DNA of 64,000 bases from Papaver somniferum. Taxonomy: Eukaryota > Streptophyta > Magnoliopsida > Ranunculales > Papaveraceae. Position 1 is the first letter of the stretch; each line of letters starts with the position of its first letter. The notes beneath the pieces were generated by a model. It worked only from the letters and a program-made list of their open reading frames with translations, was not told where the DNA came from and did no database searches. This document shows, piece by piece, positions 22,317 through 34,694 of this stretch. The position numbers and the translations under genes were made by a program. Where the stretch lies: positions 155,274,406 through 155,338,405 of the forward strand of contig NC_039363.1 of NCBI RefSeq assembly GCF_003573695.1, read 5' to 3'.

Positions 22317-24775
22317 TGTTAGAGCATTGCTCGGTCGAACTCGCATGCGTTGTTATCTCAAGCATGTTTGTCAATGTTAGTGATCAAAACTATAAGTCTT
22401 GATTTCTTGTCTACTATATCTAAGTCTTGGACTAGGATAGAAAGTATAGTTGAGCTCAAGGAATTCATGGCGATTCATCATACAAGTAGAAGAACTACTC
22501 AAGGAACCGGTGGAACTTCTCGACAAAAAGGTATGTGAAGACTTGAACTTATCTATCACTCAAAAGTATATCTACTCTATCTCCTACTCTTTGAGACAAG
22601 AAGTCGTATGCTATATATATAGACTTTGACTATACACATTTGGTATTTCGAGCCGAGTATACCTCGCCTATCTATATCTTTAAATATGAGTTGGTAAGCT
22701 TTTCGCTTTAACCAAGTTTATCTTTACCATGTGACGAAAGTCATGATATGTTTCAATCATCTTGAAAACTGCTTTGACGAGAAATGGTGTAACAACTATA
22801 TAACGTCCTCTAAGAATGTTTCAATGGTTTAAATGAGAGTTTAGATTACATAACCAATGGTGGACATAATCGTTGTTGTGGAAACACATTTATGTATAAG
22901 TCCTATTCCATGAACCAAAGTTTGCGAACTTTGTTGATCAAGAGAATCGGAAGAATGGCGTAAGCCAATTCCGCGAACTCAGTCCGCGAACTGCCGAAGT
23001 TCTCAAACCCGAGAATTTCTGCTGGAGTTGACAAACTACTTGCGTGAAACTAAGTCCGCGAACCAGAGAAGTTCTCATACCCGAGAATTTCTGCTGGAGT
23101 TTGTAAACTCTGCCCGGTAAATTAAGTCCGCGAACCTAGTCTGCGAACTTGAGAAGGTTATATATCTGAAGATGATTTCTGAACTTAAACTTAAAAAGAC
23201 TAAAGAATGCAGTTTGCAAACCGTGGATATAAAATTTCGTGAACCGATTCAAGTGAATCAAATCATCTTTGCTTCAATTGTGTCTTGTGTAGTACATGAG
23301 ATTTCCTTGAAATTCAACAACTCTCTAACTAGTTCATTTGAAATCATTTGAACTAGTTATGGTGAAGAAGAACGTGGTTGATATGGAATGCTCATATGGC
23401 TAACCTTTTGGTTAACTATTGTTGAACCAACAAGTGCATACGTTTGGGTACGGTTAACAAATCTAGAAACGTGCATTGTCAAGTGTGTGTAACAAACTAA
23501 GTTTTCGATCTAACGGTTGAGAAACATTAGCTTGAATCTAAATCAGGTTTTCATCTAACGGTGGATATTGATTGCTTTGTTACCAAGGTAACTTAATTGA
23601 AAACCCTGATTTGAAAGACTATATAAGGAGAACTCTAGTATCTGTGCAAAACTAATCCCCACACCTCAAGTGTGATACTAGTTTACATACTAGAGTCGGT
23701 TCTCCTTTAACCTTTGGTTTTCTTCTTCTAAAACCAGGTTAACGACTTAAATACTTCATTGGGATTGTGAAGCCAGACCGATACTACTTTTATCGTAGTT
23801 GTGTAATCTGATTTTGCATCTTCTATCGTACGAGTACAATCAGATTGATTGGCTTGAGATTGATATCTCCGATAGGCAAGAAATAAAAAGTAATCACAAA
23901 CATCTTCAATCTCATTGTTTGTGATTCCGCAACATCTTGTTTCTCTACCATACGATTAAGATTGTTGTGAGGTGATTGATAACTCTAGGTTGTTCTTCGG
24001 GAATATAAGATCGGATTATCAATTGGTTCCTGTTCACCTTGATTACTATCAAAAGACGGAACAAAACCTTTTAGGGTTTGTCTGTGGGAGACATATTGAT
24101 CCTTTAATAGACTTGTCTGTGTGAGACAAAAACATTTATTGTCAAGTCTTCGACTCTGGTTTGTAGCAACTCTTAGTTGTGGGTGAGATCATCCGAGGGA
24201 ATCAAGTACGCAGTATCCTGCTAGGATCAGAGGCGTAGGGAGTATAACTGTACCTTGGATCATTAAGAGACTGATTGGGGTTCAACTACAGTCCAGTCCG
24301 AAGTTAGATTGGAGTAGGCTAATATCTGTAGCGGCTTAATACAGTGTGTGTTTAATCTGGACTAGGTCCCGGGGTTTTTCTGCATTTGCGGTTTCCTCGT
24401 TAACAAAATTCTGGTGTCTGTGTTATTTCTTTTCGACATTATATTTTTTTATATAATTGAAATATCACAGGTTGTGTGTTGATCAATCAATTAGAATATC
24501 CGACCTTTTGGTTGTTGATTTAAATTGATTGACACTTGGATATTGGTCTTTGGTACCATCCAATTTATCTCTCTAGTATTTGATAAAGACTCGCAGATTT
24601 CTATTTGCTTGAGTATATATCAAATCGAGAGATTGAGATATAAACTCTTTGATATACTTTTTTATCTAGATTGAGTCTGACTGTCTAGTTGATTCTCTAG
24701 AAAGTATATTGGGGTTTTTCCATACAAATTTCTAAGCGAAATATTGGGTGTGGTTGTTGTACCCCCGCTTTTTCA
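22317..24775 (+). repeat. Copia-2 5' LTR (2459 bp)
   Basis: Starts TGTTAGAGCATTGCTCGG and ends CCCCCGCTTTTTCA, immediately before the primer site. Contains the GGTTTCCTCGTTAACAAAAT stretch near 24390 that is shared by all LTRs of this family in the window. Confidence 0.93.
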
Positions 24776-24777
24776 AT

Positions 24778-24789
24778 TGGTATCAGAGC
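24778..24789 (+). promoter_or_regulatory. Primer binding site, initiator-Met tRNA
   Basis: TGGTATCAGAGC, complementary to the 3' end of plant initiator methionine tRNA, two bases after the 5' LTR. Confidence 0.93.
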
Positions 24790-24839
24790 AGGCAAACACG
24801 TTTAAGACCTTATAAGTCTGTGTTTGTAGCGATCTGATT

Positions 24840-26328
24840 ATGAACGAGACTATCTCTAATAACGCACCAATTCAGAAATTACCAGATGATTCTAAAAGCT
24901 TGGATTCACCTGCGAGAACTGTCACATCTAAGTCAATATCTAAACATTCTCTTGATGTAAAAACTGTTGATTGGGAAACTCTCCTAGAAGAACAATTGGA
25001 TGAACTTTCTGATGAAGGTGATTCAGATATTGATAGAGATGTTGATGAGGAAGTCTCAGAGTATGTTAAGTTTTTGGATTCGTGGAATATGAAGAAGATT
25101 ATAACTTCTCATATCTCACCTCTTCTGAATCCTCTCTATCGAGAAAACAAGAAATTGAGAAGATGGTATGCAGGTGTTTATTTTTCGAATCGTTCTAACG
25201 AATCGATCCTCAAGGATTCTGAGGAAAACCTACGTATTAAGTCACTTGAATGTGATAATCTTTATCAAAAGTAATTTTTGCTGGAAGAGAAACTTGCAGA
25301 ATCTGAAGCAAGGTTTAACTCTCAACAAATTAGTTTTGATGACAGAGAAAGTGCTTGTATCGCTCGAGAAAAACTCCTTGAGGTTGATTTAGCTGCTGAT
25401 CTTGATAAAATCAAGATGTTGGAAGATGACTTGGAAAAGTTCAATACTAGTTCAAGCAAATTAACCACTATGCTAGGAGCAAGTAAAAATCATCGTGATA
25501 CACGAGGATTGGGCTATAAGGGAATAGATGCTCCAAGTATTAATTAGCAAAGAGGTAAAATTTGTCAAGGCTAGTGATTCTTCTCAACAAAAGGTTTCCA
25601 CTGATGGAAAAAATGAAGTACCTTCACCGGAAATTAAGGTTCGAAAAAGCAAAGTATATCAACCTCCAAAGTTAGCACGCACGGATCGAGGTAAGAACAT
25701 TCCTTATGTTTGCCACTATTGCAGAAATAAAGGTCACCTGGAAAGGAGATGTCGTTTCCGTATAAGGAATGAGAAACTTCATGATGTTCTTGTTCGGGCA
25801 TCACAAGAAGTTGTGAAACCAAGATCATACGTTAGGACTGATCCTCTTAACGTTACAAGTTGTAATTGTCCAACCTTTAGGCAAGGGAATCAGTGCTACG
25901 ATAAGCCTAGATTTTCCTATAAACGTCGTACGAATCCTTTTCACAATCATAATGGTTATCAAAAGGATAACTACGTAAAGACGAAGACAAGATCCGATGC
26001 TCCCAATTGGAGAAAGAATAACTTGCAAAAGAATAGTCAATCCAATTTTCTTCCGAGAATTCTAGAAGAGAGTAATGGTAAGAAGGCTCCAATTGTTCCT
26101 AAACGCACTCAGAAGTGGATACCAAAGAAAGCCGATGATGTTTTGAGTGTGAAAAGGAATGATCTCCCAGAAAATTCCATGACTATGGAGAAGAAAATAT
26201 CCATGATGTTGGAACTTAACAAGTTTTTTGGAAAATTGGATGTGAAAGGTTCTAAAAGCGATCTCTTTCATGATACTCCAAAGGTCGCTTGTGGTGAGCA
26301 AGATATTGTTCACCCCAACAAAACTTGA
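24840..26328 (+). pseudogene. Copia-2 gag with zinc knuckle, broken
   Basis: Nucleocapsid/capsid precursor. The frame opens at ATG 24840 (MNETISNNAPIQKL), is acidic and helical, has one TAA at 25272-25274, continues in frame to 25547, then shifts by one base to the frame 25528-26328. A CCHC zinc knuckle (CHYCRNKGHLERRC) lies at 25711-25752, followed by a basic, asparagine-rich tail. The protein ends VHPNKT-stop. No protease follows: the family norm in Copia is gag-protease-integrase-RT-RNase H, and none of these motifs appears up to the 3' LTR. Confidence 0.85.
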
Positions 26329-28128
26329 TTGTATTGTAAGTGCATCCTCACCAAGGAATGCCCTGTTATGTATACTGTGAGGGAAGCACGAGAATTGGGG
26401 CACACAGATTATTTTCGGTAAGGCTGTAGAATTCGACTGGATTCTTCTAAAAAGGTATGTCTATAAAACTGAGCAAGATTTGTGTTTTTATGATCCATGT
26501 ACCTTGATTATTGTTCATTTCTACCTAACTTGATCTGTGTTTAAGGTTCTTAAACGTTTAGGTTTGAAAATAGTAGTTCGGGATGTTTGGACTCCATGGT
26601 ACACATACCTGGTATGCTTACCATATTTTGAAATCAAAATCCAGGGGTTTAAGTTCGCGGACTTGAAAATTCGTTTGCAAACCTGTATGCATAATTTCCT
26701 GTAGACGTCGATATTCGGTCGACTGTTTTTGGCCGTAACTTCTTTGTCCGAACTCGGAATGAACTCATTCTTTTTGCACTCTCTTCCTCTTTGAATTCTC
26801 TTCAAAACAGAGATGAGAATTATTTATTTTGGATGAGTTAAGATTTGTATTTGTCCCGTCTCTTGTTTTGAGTGTTTTGCTTAGTTTCGTCACACTTGTT
26901 CCAATTCTCTTGGACTTGGGCACTTGTATTCTTGGAGTAATACTCTTCTAAGACCATTAGTAGCCTTAACAAGAGTGTTTTTGGTGAATCACAAAGAAGG
27001 AAGTTCAAGAATGGGTTGTAATACGCATTGCTATGGGATTCCTGAATGTTTACAATCATTTTATGTGAAATATGGTGCATAGTCGTTAATGACTTTGTAT
27101 GTTCTTCTTTGTTAAGAAAACCTTTTATACGCCTTTTATAGCTATTCTTGGTGTGAATCCGGGCGAAAAAGTTGATTCTACCCTCTAAGGACAAATCATA
27201 TTATACGTGCATTACGAGTTTGTCTTGATGCCTAGTAAATCTTCAGATGAGAATTTATTTCCTGTTTTGTTTAGAAGAATAACTAGAGTTTGGAATAGCC
27301 ATTATTGTGTTTACACATAGCTATGTCCAATGATTTCATCTTCATGTTTTTAGATTTATTGGTTTAAATTATAAATTTGTTTGGGAGATGATTTTTGCAG
27401 TATTAATCTTTATGGTTTTATATATTGCAATATTGTTATGGGATATGTGTGTTTACGTCCGTGAACTATGATTGTCCCACCCATACCTTGCCAAAAGTAA
27501 AGTCTTTTGTATGTCGATATGCATGTATTGATAAAAGAATGAATAGACTTTTGACAAATACAAAAGTTAAGTCTATATTGTCAAATATTTGATGGAAGAT
27601 AGGTTAAAATCTTTTGTTTTCAAGGATTATGTCTATTAAATACCGTTATGCAAATAGTGATGGAAAATAGAATGAATCCTTGTGTATTCCGCAATATTGA
27701 TCATCCCTGATCCATATTTTATGTATTACTGTGAGGCTCCATAATGTATCTTATGTTAAGCACTACACAACCAAGTTGATTATTTCTAGATTAGTTGTTG
27801 TTCCGTGAGATATATTATGTCGAGCATATTGAACTAAATTAATCATCTTGTTTGGTTATTTAGTTATTGCTCCGTAAGTTTTCTTATGTCGAGCAAAACA
27901 AATGGCAATTAAATTGCTTACTTTTGTGATTAGTTTGGTTGTGTATTCCAATTAGATTAATTATGGGTTCTCTTGTAATTAATCTAGTTGAGTATTTTCG
28001 TGTCTCCATAAGTTCTCTTATGTTGAGCATAATCAATTGAATTGATCACTTTTTGTGTTTAATTTGATTAAGTATTCCGATTAATGGGTTTACTTGTGAT
28101 TAATTTGATTGAGTTTTTGGATATAGGA
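26329..28128. other. Copia-2 non-coding internal region
   Basis: No pol motif in any frame. 27240-27330 resembles the Copia-1 region at 19380-19450. Several blocks read like the LTR-proximal part of Copia-1. The region ends where a deletion removed the polypurine tract and the first ~940 bp of the 3' LTR. Confidence 0.7.
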
Positions 28129-29632
28129 AATCAAATCATCTTTCCTTCAATTGTATCTTGTGTAGTACATGAGATTTCCTTGCAATTGAACAATTCTCTA
28201 ACTAGTTTATTTGAAATCATTTGAACTAGTTATGGTGAAGAAGAACGTGGTTGATGTGGAATGCTCATATGGATAACCTTTTGGTCAACTATTGTTGAAC
28301 CAACAAGTGCATACGTTTGGGTACGGTTAACAAACCTAGAAGCGTGCATCGTCAAGTGTGTGTAACAAGCTAAGTTTTCGATCTAACGGTTGAGAAATAT
28401 TAGCTTGAATCTAATTCAGGTTTTCATCTAATGGTGGATATTGATTGCTTTGTTAACAAGGTAACTTGATTGAAAGCCCTGATTTGAAAGACTATATAAG
28501 GGGAACTCTAGTATCTGTGCAAAACTAATCCCCACACCTCACGTGTGATACTAGTTTGCATAATAGAGTCGGTTCTCCTTTAACCTTTGGTTTTCTTCTT
28601 CTAAAACCAGGTTAACGACTTATAGACTTCATTGGGATTGTGAAGCCAGACCGATACAATTTTTATCGTAGTTGTGTGATCTGATCTTGCATCTTCTATC
28701 GTACGAGTACAATCAGATTGATTGGCTTGAGATTGATATCTCCGATAGGAAAGATATAAAAAGTAATCACAAACATCTTCGTCTCATTTTTTGTGATTCC
28801 GCAACATCTTGTTTAGCTACCATACGATTAATATTGTTGTGAGATGATTAATAACTCTAGGCTGTTCTTCGGGAATATAAGACCGAATTATCAATTGGTT
28901 CCTGTTCACCTTGATTATTATCAAAAGACGGAACAAAACCTTTTAGGGTTTATTTGTGGGAGACATATTGATCCTTTGATAGACTTGTCTGTGTGAGACA
29001 GATTTGTTTATTGTCAAGTCTTCGACTTTGGGTTAGCAACTTTTAGTTGTGGGTGAGATCATCTAAGGGAATCAAGTGCGTAGTATCCTGCTGGGATCAG
29101 AGGCATAGGGAGTACAACTGTACTTTGGATCAGTGTGATATTGATTGGGGTTCAACTACAGTCCATACGAAGTTAGTTTGTGGTAGGCTAGTGTCTGTAG
29201 CGGATTAATACAGTGTGTGTTCAATCTGGACTAGGTCCCGGGATTTTTCTGCATTTGCGGTTTCCTCGTTAACAAAACTTCTGGTGTCTGTGTTATTTTT
29301 TTTCCGCATTATATTTTGTTATATAATTGAAATATCACAGGTTGTGCATTTGAATCAATCAATTGGAAATCCGACCTTTGGTTGTTGATTGAAATTGATT
29401 GATACTTGAACATTGGTCTTTGGTACCATTCAAGTGATTTCTCTTGTATTCAATTAGACTCGCAGATTTCTATTTGCTTGAGTTAGTATTGAATCGAGAA
29501 AGTGAGATATAACTCTTTGATATACTTAAGTAAGATTGAGTCTAGTTGATTATCTAGAAAGTATATTGGGGTTTGTCCATACAGATTGCTAAGCGAAATA
29601 TTGGGTATGGTTATTATACCCCCGCTTTTTCA
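28129..29632 (+). repeat. Copia-2 3' LTR, 5'-truncated
   Basis: Corresponds to 23257-24775 of the 5' LTR, from CAAATCATCTTT to CCCGCTTTTTCA. Flanked on the right by ATCAT and then Gypsy-1 RT sequence. Confidence 0.9.
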
Positions 29633-29637
29633 ATCAT

Positions 29638-32459
29638 GAGACAAGTCTTCGAAAGATGTAGAGAATACAAACTGAATATGAATCCTCTGAAATGTGCTTT
29701 TGGTGTCTCTTATGGAAAGTTTCTTGGATTTATAGTTACTGCAGAAGGAGTCAAGGTCGATCCAGACAAGACGAAGGCCATTACTACCATGCCTCCTCCA
29801 CGAACTGTGAAAGAACTTTAGAGTTTCATTGGCAAGGTAAACTATATCCGGCGTTTCATTCCTGGACTGGCTCAACTCACTGCTTCATTCACTCCTCTGC
29901 TGAATAAAGGAGCAAATTTTACGTGGACGACCATTCAACAAGAAGCATTCCAGAAGATACAACATATATTACTATCGCCTGCAAGTCTCAGGTGTAAGGA
30001 GGACCACTAATACTTTACACAACCTCCAGTGATGTTTCTATTGGATCACTCCTCGATCAAGAAGATGAAGAAGGCATCGAACGACCGATCTATTATTTCT
30101 GTCGCACAATGAGGGATGCCCAACTCCGATACCCAAAGGCTGAAAGAGCGTGTCTAGCCTTGGTGCACGCAATTCAGAGATTCAGGCATTATCTTTTATC
30201 AAACAGAGTTATGCTGGTATCCAAAGCTGATCCCATAAAATTCTTACTGTCGAAACCTGCACTAATTGGAAGACCGGCAATATGGTTACTCCAGATGTCA
30301 GAATTTGACATAGCGTGTGTCCCGCCAAGAAAAATCAAGGGACAAGCAGTTGCAGACTTACTTGATGCTTTCCCTGGAGAAGACATCACAATACTACATG
30401 AAGAGGTGCCCGGTGAGTTTCCAGAAATCTCAAACATCCAAGAAGAAACATGGCTATTGTATTTTGATGGATCCGCTACTCTGATCAATGATACTGGTGG
30501 AGAAGGCGTTGTGCTAGTGTCTCCATCCGGTGAAGAATATGAAGCTTTCCTCATAGGGTTGTGTTTGGCCAAGCAAGTAGGAGCAAAGCACCTGGAGATA
30601 AAAGGAGACTCAAAGTTGCTAGTCAATCAAATGAATAACGTGTACTCCCTTAAAGAGGTAACACTTGATACATTCAAGACCGAACCGCAAAAGATATTAG
30701 CTCATTTCTATGATGCAACAATTATCCACACTGGTAGAACCAACAACAGACACGCCGATTTTTTGGAGACTCTTGCATCCAAACTTCAATTTGAAGGTTC
30801 AGAGAAATCTATCACTGTGCAAAGACGTTCTGTATCATCTACCTGGCTCACTCAGGTTGAAGATGCTCAAGCGAGCGACTGGTGGGCACCCATCATTCAT
30901 GAATTGAGCAGTTCTCTCACGGAAGGGAAAATCATCCTCAAGGAGTTGAAGAACTTTTTTCTGTTACATGGAGCCTTGTATTATCGCAATACTGATGGAT
31001 CCTTGTCACGATGCCTTGGAGATGAGGAAGCGAGCGAGAAACTTAGACGCATACATGAAGAAATATGCGGACAAACCCTAGTGGTCATACTTTACAGAAG
31101 ATCGGATACTATTGGACCTCCATGGAAGCTCAGTCAAGAGTATTGCAAGGATCATGTCCCAATTGTCAGAAACCACCTCATCATCCGGAAGTTATAACAG
31201 TCCACCATACTGGGGACTGGAGAAAACCTTACATCAAATATTTTCGTGACAATGATTTACCGTCAGAGAAGAAAGAAACAATCAAACTCACCCAGAGAGC
31301 CAAACCTTTTGTCTACTTGAAAGGAATTTTGTATCACAAAAGCTTTGGTGGGAATCTGCTGAGATGCTTAGCCGGGCATGAAATTCCAACAATATTGAAA
31401 GAGATGCACGAAGGAGAAAACCAACGAAAGAAGAAATTATTTTTCCAGATCCATGAGAAATATTATTGGCCGACCATGTAAGATGATGCAGCTGCCTATG
31501 TTCAGAGATGTCATCAATGCCAAGTTCATGGTAATCTCATTCACACTCCTTGTCTACCATTACATTCCATGAGCATTCCATGGCCCTTCTACAGCTGGGG
31601 ACTGGATATCATAGGAAAAATCAATCGATCATCCTCGAAGCAGCATGAATACATCATCACAACAACTGAGTATTTCACCAAATGGGTTGAAGTTATTCCT
31701 CTTCGAAGCACCACTGGAGTCATGATGGCATCCTTCATCAAGGAATATATCATATGTAGATTCGGCATTCCTAAACATATCATCACAGATAATGGAACTC
31801 CTTTCGCCAATAAGCATGTTGAAGAATTTCTCGAGGGATATGGTATCAAACAGATTTTTTCCACACCATACTATCCCCAAGGAAACGGACAAGCGGAAAG
31901 CACCAACAAAACCTTGATCCGGATTCTTAGTCGAACAGTTCATGACAATCCACGAACGTGGCATGAGGAATTTCCCATGGCTTTATGGGCCTACCGCAGT
32001 GCACCGAGAAGCTTAATCGGGACTTCACCGTATTTTCTCGTCTATGGAGCTGATGCTATTCTCCTAGCTGAAATCAAAATTCCCTCTGCAAGAATCACGA
32101 TGGCCAGTGGAGTGCAGTGGGATGAAGCTGAAGTGTCTAATTCAAGAATTGCTGAATTGGACATGCTCGATTCAAGAAGGGCCAAGGTAGAAAAATACGT
32201 GGAAACTTACAAACAAAGGGTTTCCAAGGCATACAACAAAATGGTAAGACCTCGAACATTTCAATTAGGAGATTTGGTTTTGAAAATAACAAAACATATT
32301 CAACAAGACATGTCCGCTCCCAAGTTCTCTCCGAAATGAGAAGGGCCTTATGTAATCATCAAAGCAGTATCCAGTGGATATTACAAAATCTTAGTTGTTA
32401 ATGGAGGAGTGGAAGGGAATATCATCAATGGTAAGTGGCTCAAGGAATATTATGCTTAA
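29638..32459 (+). pseudogene. Gypsy-1 pol: RT end, RNase H, aRNH, integrase
   Basis: Continuation of the split pol. RT thumb/connection: MNPLKCAFGVSYGKFLGFIV (about 29680-29740), TAG at 29819, then SFIGKVNYIRRFIPGLAQL. RNase H region to about 30380. Second, archaeal-type RNase H at about 30450-30785 (LLYFDGSATLINDTGGEG ... IKGDSKLLVNQMN), diagnostic of the Tat lineage. Integrase: zinc-binding CHQCQ near 31515, catalytic core with D (SWGLDIIGK), D (ITDNGTPFA) and E (GNGQAESTNKT) at 31569-32000. The C-terminal domain ends GKWLKEYYA-stop. Breaks: frameshifts near 29990 and 31100, TAA near 31480 and TGA at 32337. All integrase catalytic residues remain. Confidence 0.9.
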
Positions 32460-32773
32460 ACAATCAGCGAACAATTATATGTTAAATTTCAAAATGTAAT
32501 TTCTGTTCCTTCAAAGAGTATGCAATATTCTCATTCGTTCAAAATTCAAAATTTTGATGAATCTCACAAAGTTCTTCCAATCATCTACTTTATTAAACAA
32601 GTCTCAATCTCACAAGAAAAATCTCTCTCAAACGCTCACTCGGAGCAAACCATCCAACAACAAATAGTTCTTACTGAAAGCCATGTCAAGCCTCTTTTGA
32701 AAATTTCATTCATCACTCTCAAATCCTGGACAGATTTCTCAACCCTTGCCGACTCCAGAGCAAGTGCCTTCTT

Positions 32774-33642
32774 CTATTCTATGATGGCAGACGTAACAGA
32801 AATTATATTTGCAGCAGCAACAACAGCTCTATCAACCTCGATGATCTCAAGTCGACGACGGAACCATCTTATGCTGAATCGCAAGATCTCACAGTTCGAG
32901 ATCATATCATCCCATTTGTGCAACTCCTCATTCTTGATATCTCGCAAGTTTGTCTTGTTCATTTCATCAATAACGGGCAATAATCCAGCGACTGTGGTTA
33001 ATAGAATTGGCGGAAAACCTCTCCATACTTCAGTAGAAGCAACATGCCCGTACTTCTTCCAGATCCTAGTGTAAAGAGATACATAACACTTAGGGACGAT
33101 GAAGCCACCAACTAGTTGATTGTCGGGGAAAGCATTGACCATGGGAGTATCAAATGGGAGTCCAGCCGCCGGGTACTCACGAACAGAAGCCCTGGAATCA
33201 GCATCTACAGATTTGTTTGAGTTTTTTTCAGCACGGTTTTCGCTATCACCATCAGATACAACCACAGACTTTCCGTTATTTCCCTTCCCGTCTTCGACAA
33301 CAACATGAACATCGACCTGCAACGACAAAATATTCAACTTCAGTAAAATCAGAAAAACACTTGATTGGATGAAATCTTCAGTCAAGAACTCACGGATGTT
33401 CCAGGTCCTTCAACACGAGCAGACCTATAACGAGCGGGAGCTTTAACAGTCCGCTTAGATCTTAAACTGTAAGAGGAAAAAGTAGGTCGATTCCCCAGAT
33501 TGCCCTGCAACAAATCATTTTCTTCAGTCAGCCATTACGACTACATGAAAATGAAAGAAAATGTACGACTTACCGAGATGGACGCCCCAATCTCACGGTT
33601 TGCCAGAGATCTGTTTCGAGAAGAAGTACTGCTACTAGACAT
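32774..33642 (-). CDS. Antisense three-exon gene of Gypsy-1 (240 aa)
   Basis: On the strand opposite to pol, between integrase and 3' LTR. Exons 33574-33642 (23 codons, MSSSSTSSRNRSLANREIG), 33394-33504 (37 codons) and 32774-33316 (180 codons plus stop). Both introns are GT-AG (donors GTAAGT and GTGAGT, acceptors TTGCAG) and every exon is a whole number of codons. The joined frame has no stop. Exon 1-2 product is Ser/Arg-rich; exon 3 starts acidic and then has a conserved-looking core with SLYTRIWKKYGHVASTEVW and a C-terminal basic helix (RFSIRWFRRRLEII). A minus-strand TATA-like box (33706-33716) lies about 65 bp upstream. Antisense ORFs in this position are known for Tat-lineage elements (e.g. 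Grande gene23); the function is unknown. Confidence 0.75.
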
Positions 33643-33705
33643 GATGATGAGAGGTACGATCGTGATCGAAATTTCTTCTGACAATATACAGCGGAAGAAG
33701 ATGTA

Positions 33706-33716
33706 TCATATATAAA
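33706..33716 (-). promoter_or_regulatory. Putative TATA box for the antisense gene
   Basis: Minus strand TTTTATATATG, about 65 bp upstream of the antisense ATG at 33642. This spacing fits a plant TATA box with a short leader. Inferred from position only. Confidence 0.4.
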
Positions 33717-34120
33717 ACCCTAGGTTTTGAAAGTCAAAACAGAAGACTGTGAATATTTATCTTCTACGAACGGTCAAATCAGTTACGATTACTACTGAGA
33801 CTCTAGATCTCAAACTGGATTCCGTTGGTGATATGGAAGAAGAGTGATAATACTGGGGAATGGGGATTGATGGTTCAAACAAGCGCAGTCAATATTCTAA
33901 TGGAAATTGATGATTTATATGAATCACGATTCTTCAGTTCGCTCGTGCATTTATACTTCCGAAGATCACGACTAACTTTCACACAAGTGGATATGGGTTC
34001 ATACAATTAAAAGCATGTGAAGAATTGGATAGAAGATATGATAAGGGATTGTTCAAAAATAAATAAATAAATAATCTCTAAATAATAATGATCTCAGAGA
34101 TATTAGCAAGCAAGACTAAT

Positions 34121-34694
34121 CGTCAGAATCGTTGGATTCGTCGTCATCATCATCGTTGTCGGATTCATCATCATCATTATCATCGTCCTCCATGGAATCC
34201 TCTTCAAATTATTTCTCGGAATCACCGTTCGAACTAGAGAATTCTTCCTCTTCAATATCGCCATATATTGCATCCCAGTAATCTTCTTCATCACGTTCAG
34301 CTTGGAGATCAGTCTTAACTTGTCGCTCAAACTCCCTGTGCGGTGGATATGGCCTACTTCTGCGTTCCATCGGCTCCCACGCGGTTTCCTATTCTTCAGC
34401 ATCTGAGTCTGAAGCTACACCATCATGGCGAGAACGGAGTCTCTCGTCAGCTTCTAGTCTTTTTCGCTGAATTCTACGTCTTTTCTCCTGATAATCAGCT
34501 ATTATCTCATCCCTAGCTTTCCTCTTCAAGAGTTCATCACGAGAAACTTTTAGATTGTTGAGAGGCATGCTATTTATTATCTCCTTAGCACGATCAGTCT
34601 TGGCACGTGCTTTGGCAGCAGAAATCTCGGAATCCTCTTCAGAAGAGCTAGAAGAAGAATCATAATCATAATCACTGCTGCCGAAAGTCACCAT
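34121..34694 (-). pseudogene. Second antisense ORF of Gypsy-1, acidic/Ser-rich with basic helix
   Basis: ATG at 34694, three bases after a good acceptor (TGGTTCCAG), starting MVTFGSSDYDYDSSSSSSEE. It is then a highly charged helical region (ELLKRKARDEIIADYQEKRR, RIQRKRLEADERLRSR), a TAG after SDSDAEE, and an in-frame continuation (ETAWEPMERRSRPYPPHREF, YWDAIYGDIEEEEF) with one TAA, ending in a D/N/E-rich tail at 34121. The frame stays coding-like past both stops, so they are probably later point changes. A likely 5' exon lies at 35575-35645: GC-rich, with a GTATGTG donor. No known domain; composition suggests a nuclear protein. Confidence 0.55.

Larger units (their letters stand above)
22317..29632 (+). 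mobile_element. Copia-2: SIRE-like non-autonomous LTR retrotransposon (gag only)
   Basis: 5' LTR 22317-24775 (TGTTAGAGCATTGC ... GCTTTTTCA), initiator-Met primer site, gag remnant 24840-26328, a non-coding stretch, and a 3' LTR at 28129-29632 lacking its first ~940 bp. Target duplication ATCCT at 22312-22316 and ATCAT at 29633-29637 (one change). Removing the element restores the Gypsy-1 RT frame (HLDILRQVFERC). No pol is present. Youngest layer of the nest. Related to Copia-1 in LTR, leader length (51 bp from primer site to ATG) and 3' region, but the gags are clearly different. Confidence 0.92.

Noticed and set aside
30189..30626. 145-codon minus-strand frame opposite Gypsy-1 RNase H
   Set aside because: Shadow of the pol frame; the plus strand carries all domain motifs.
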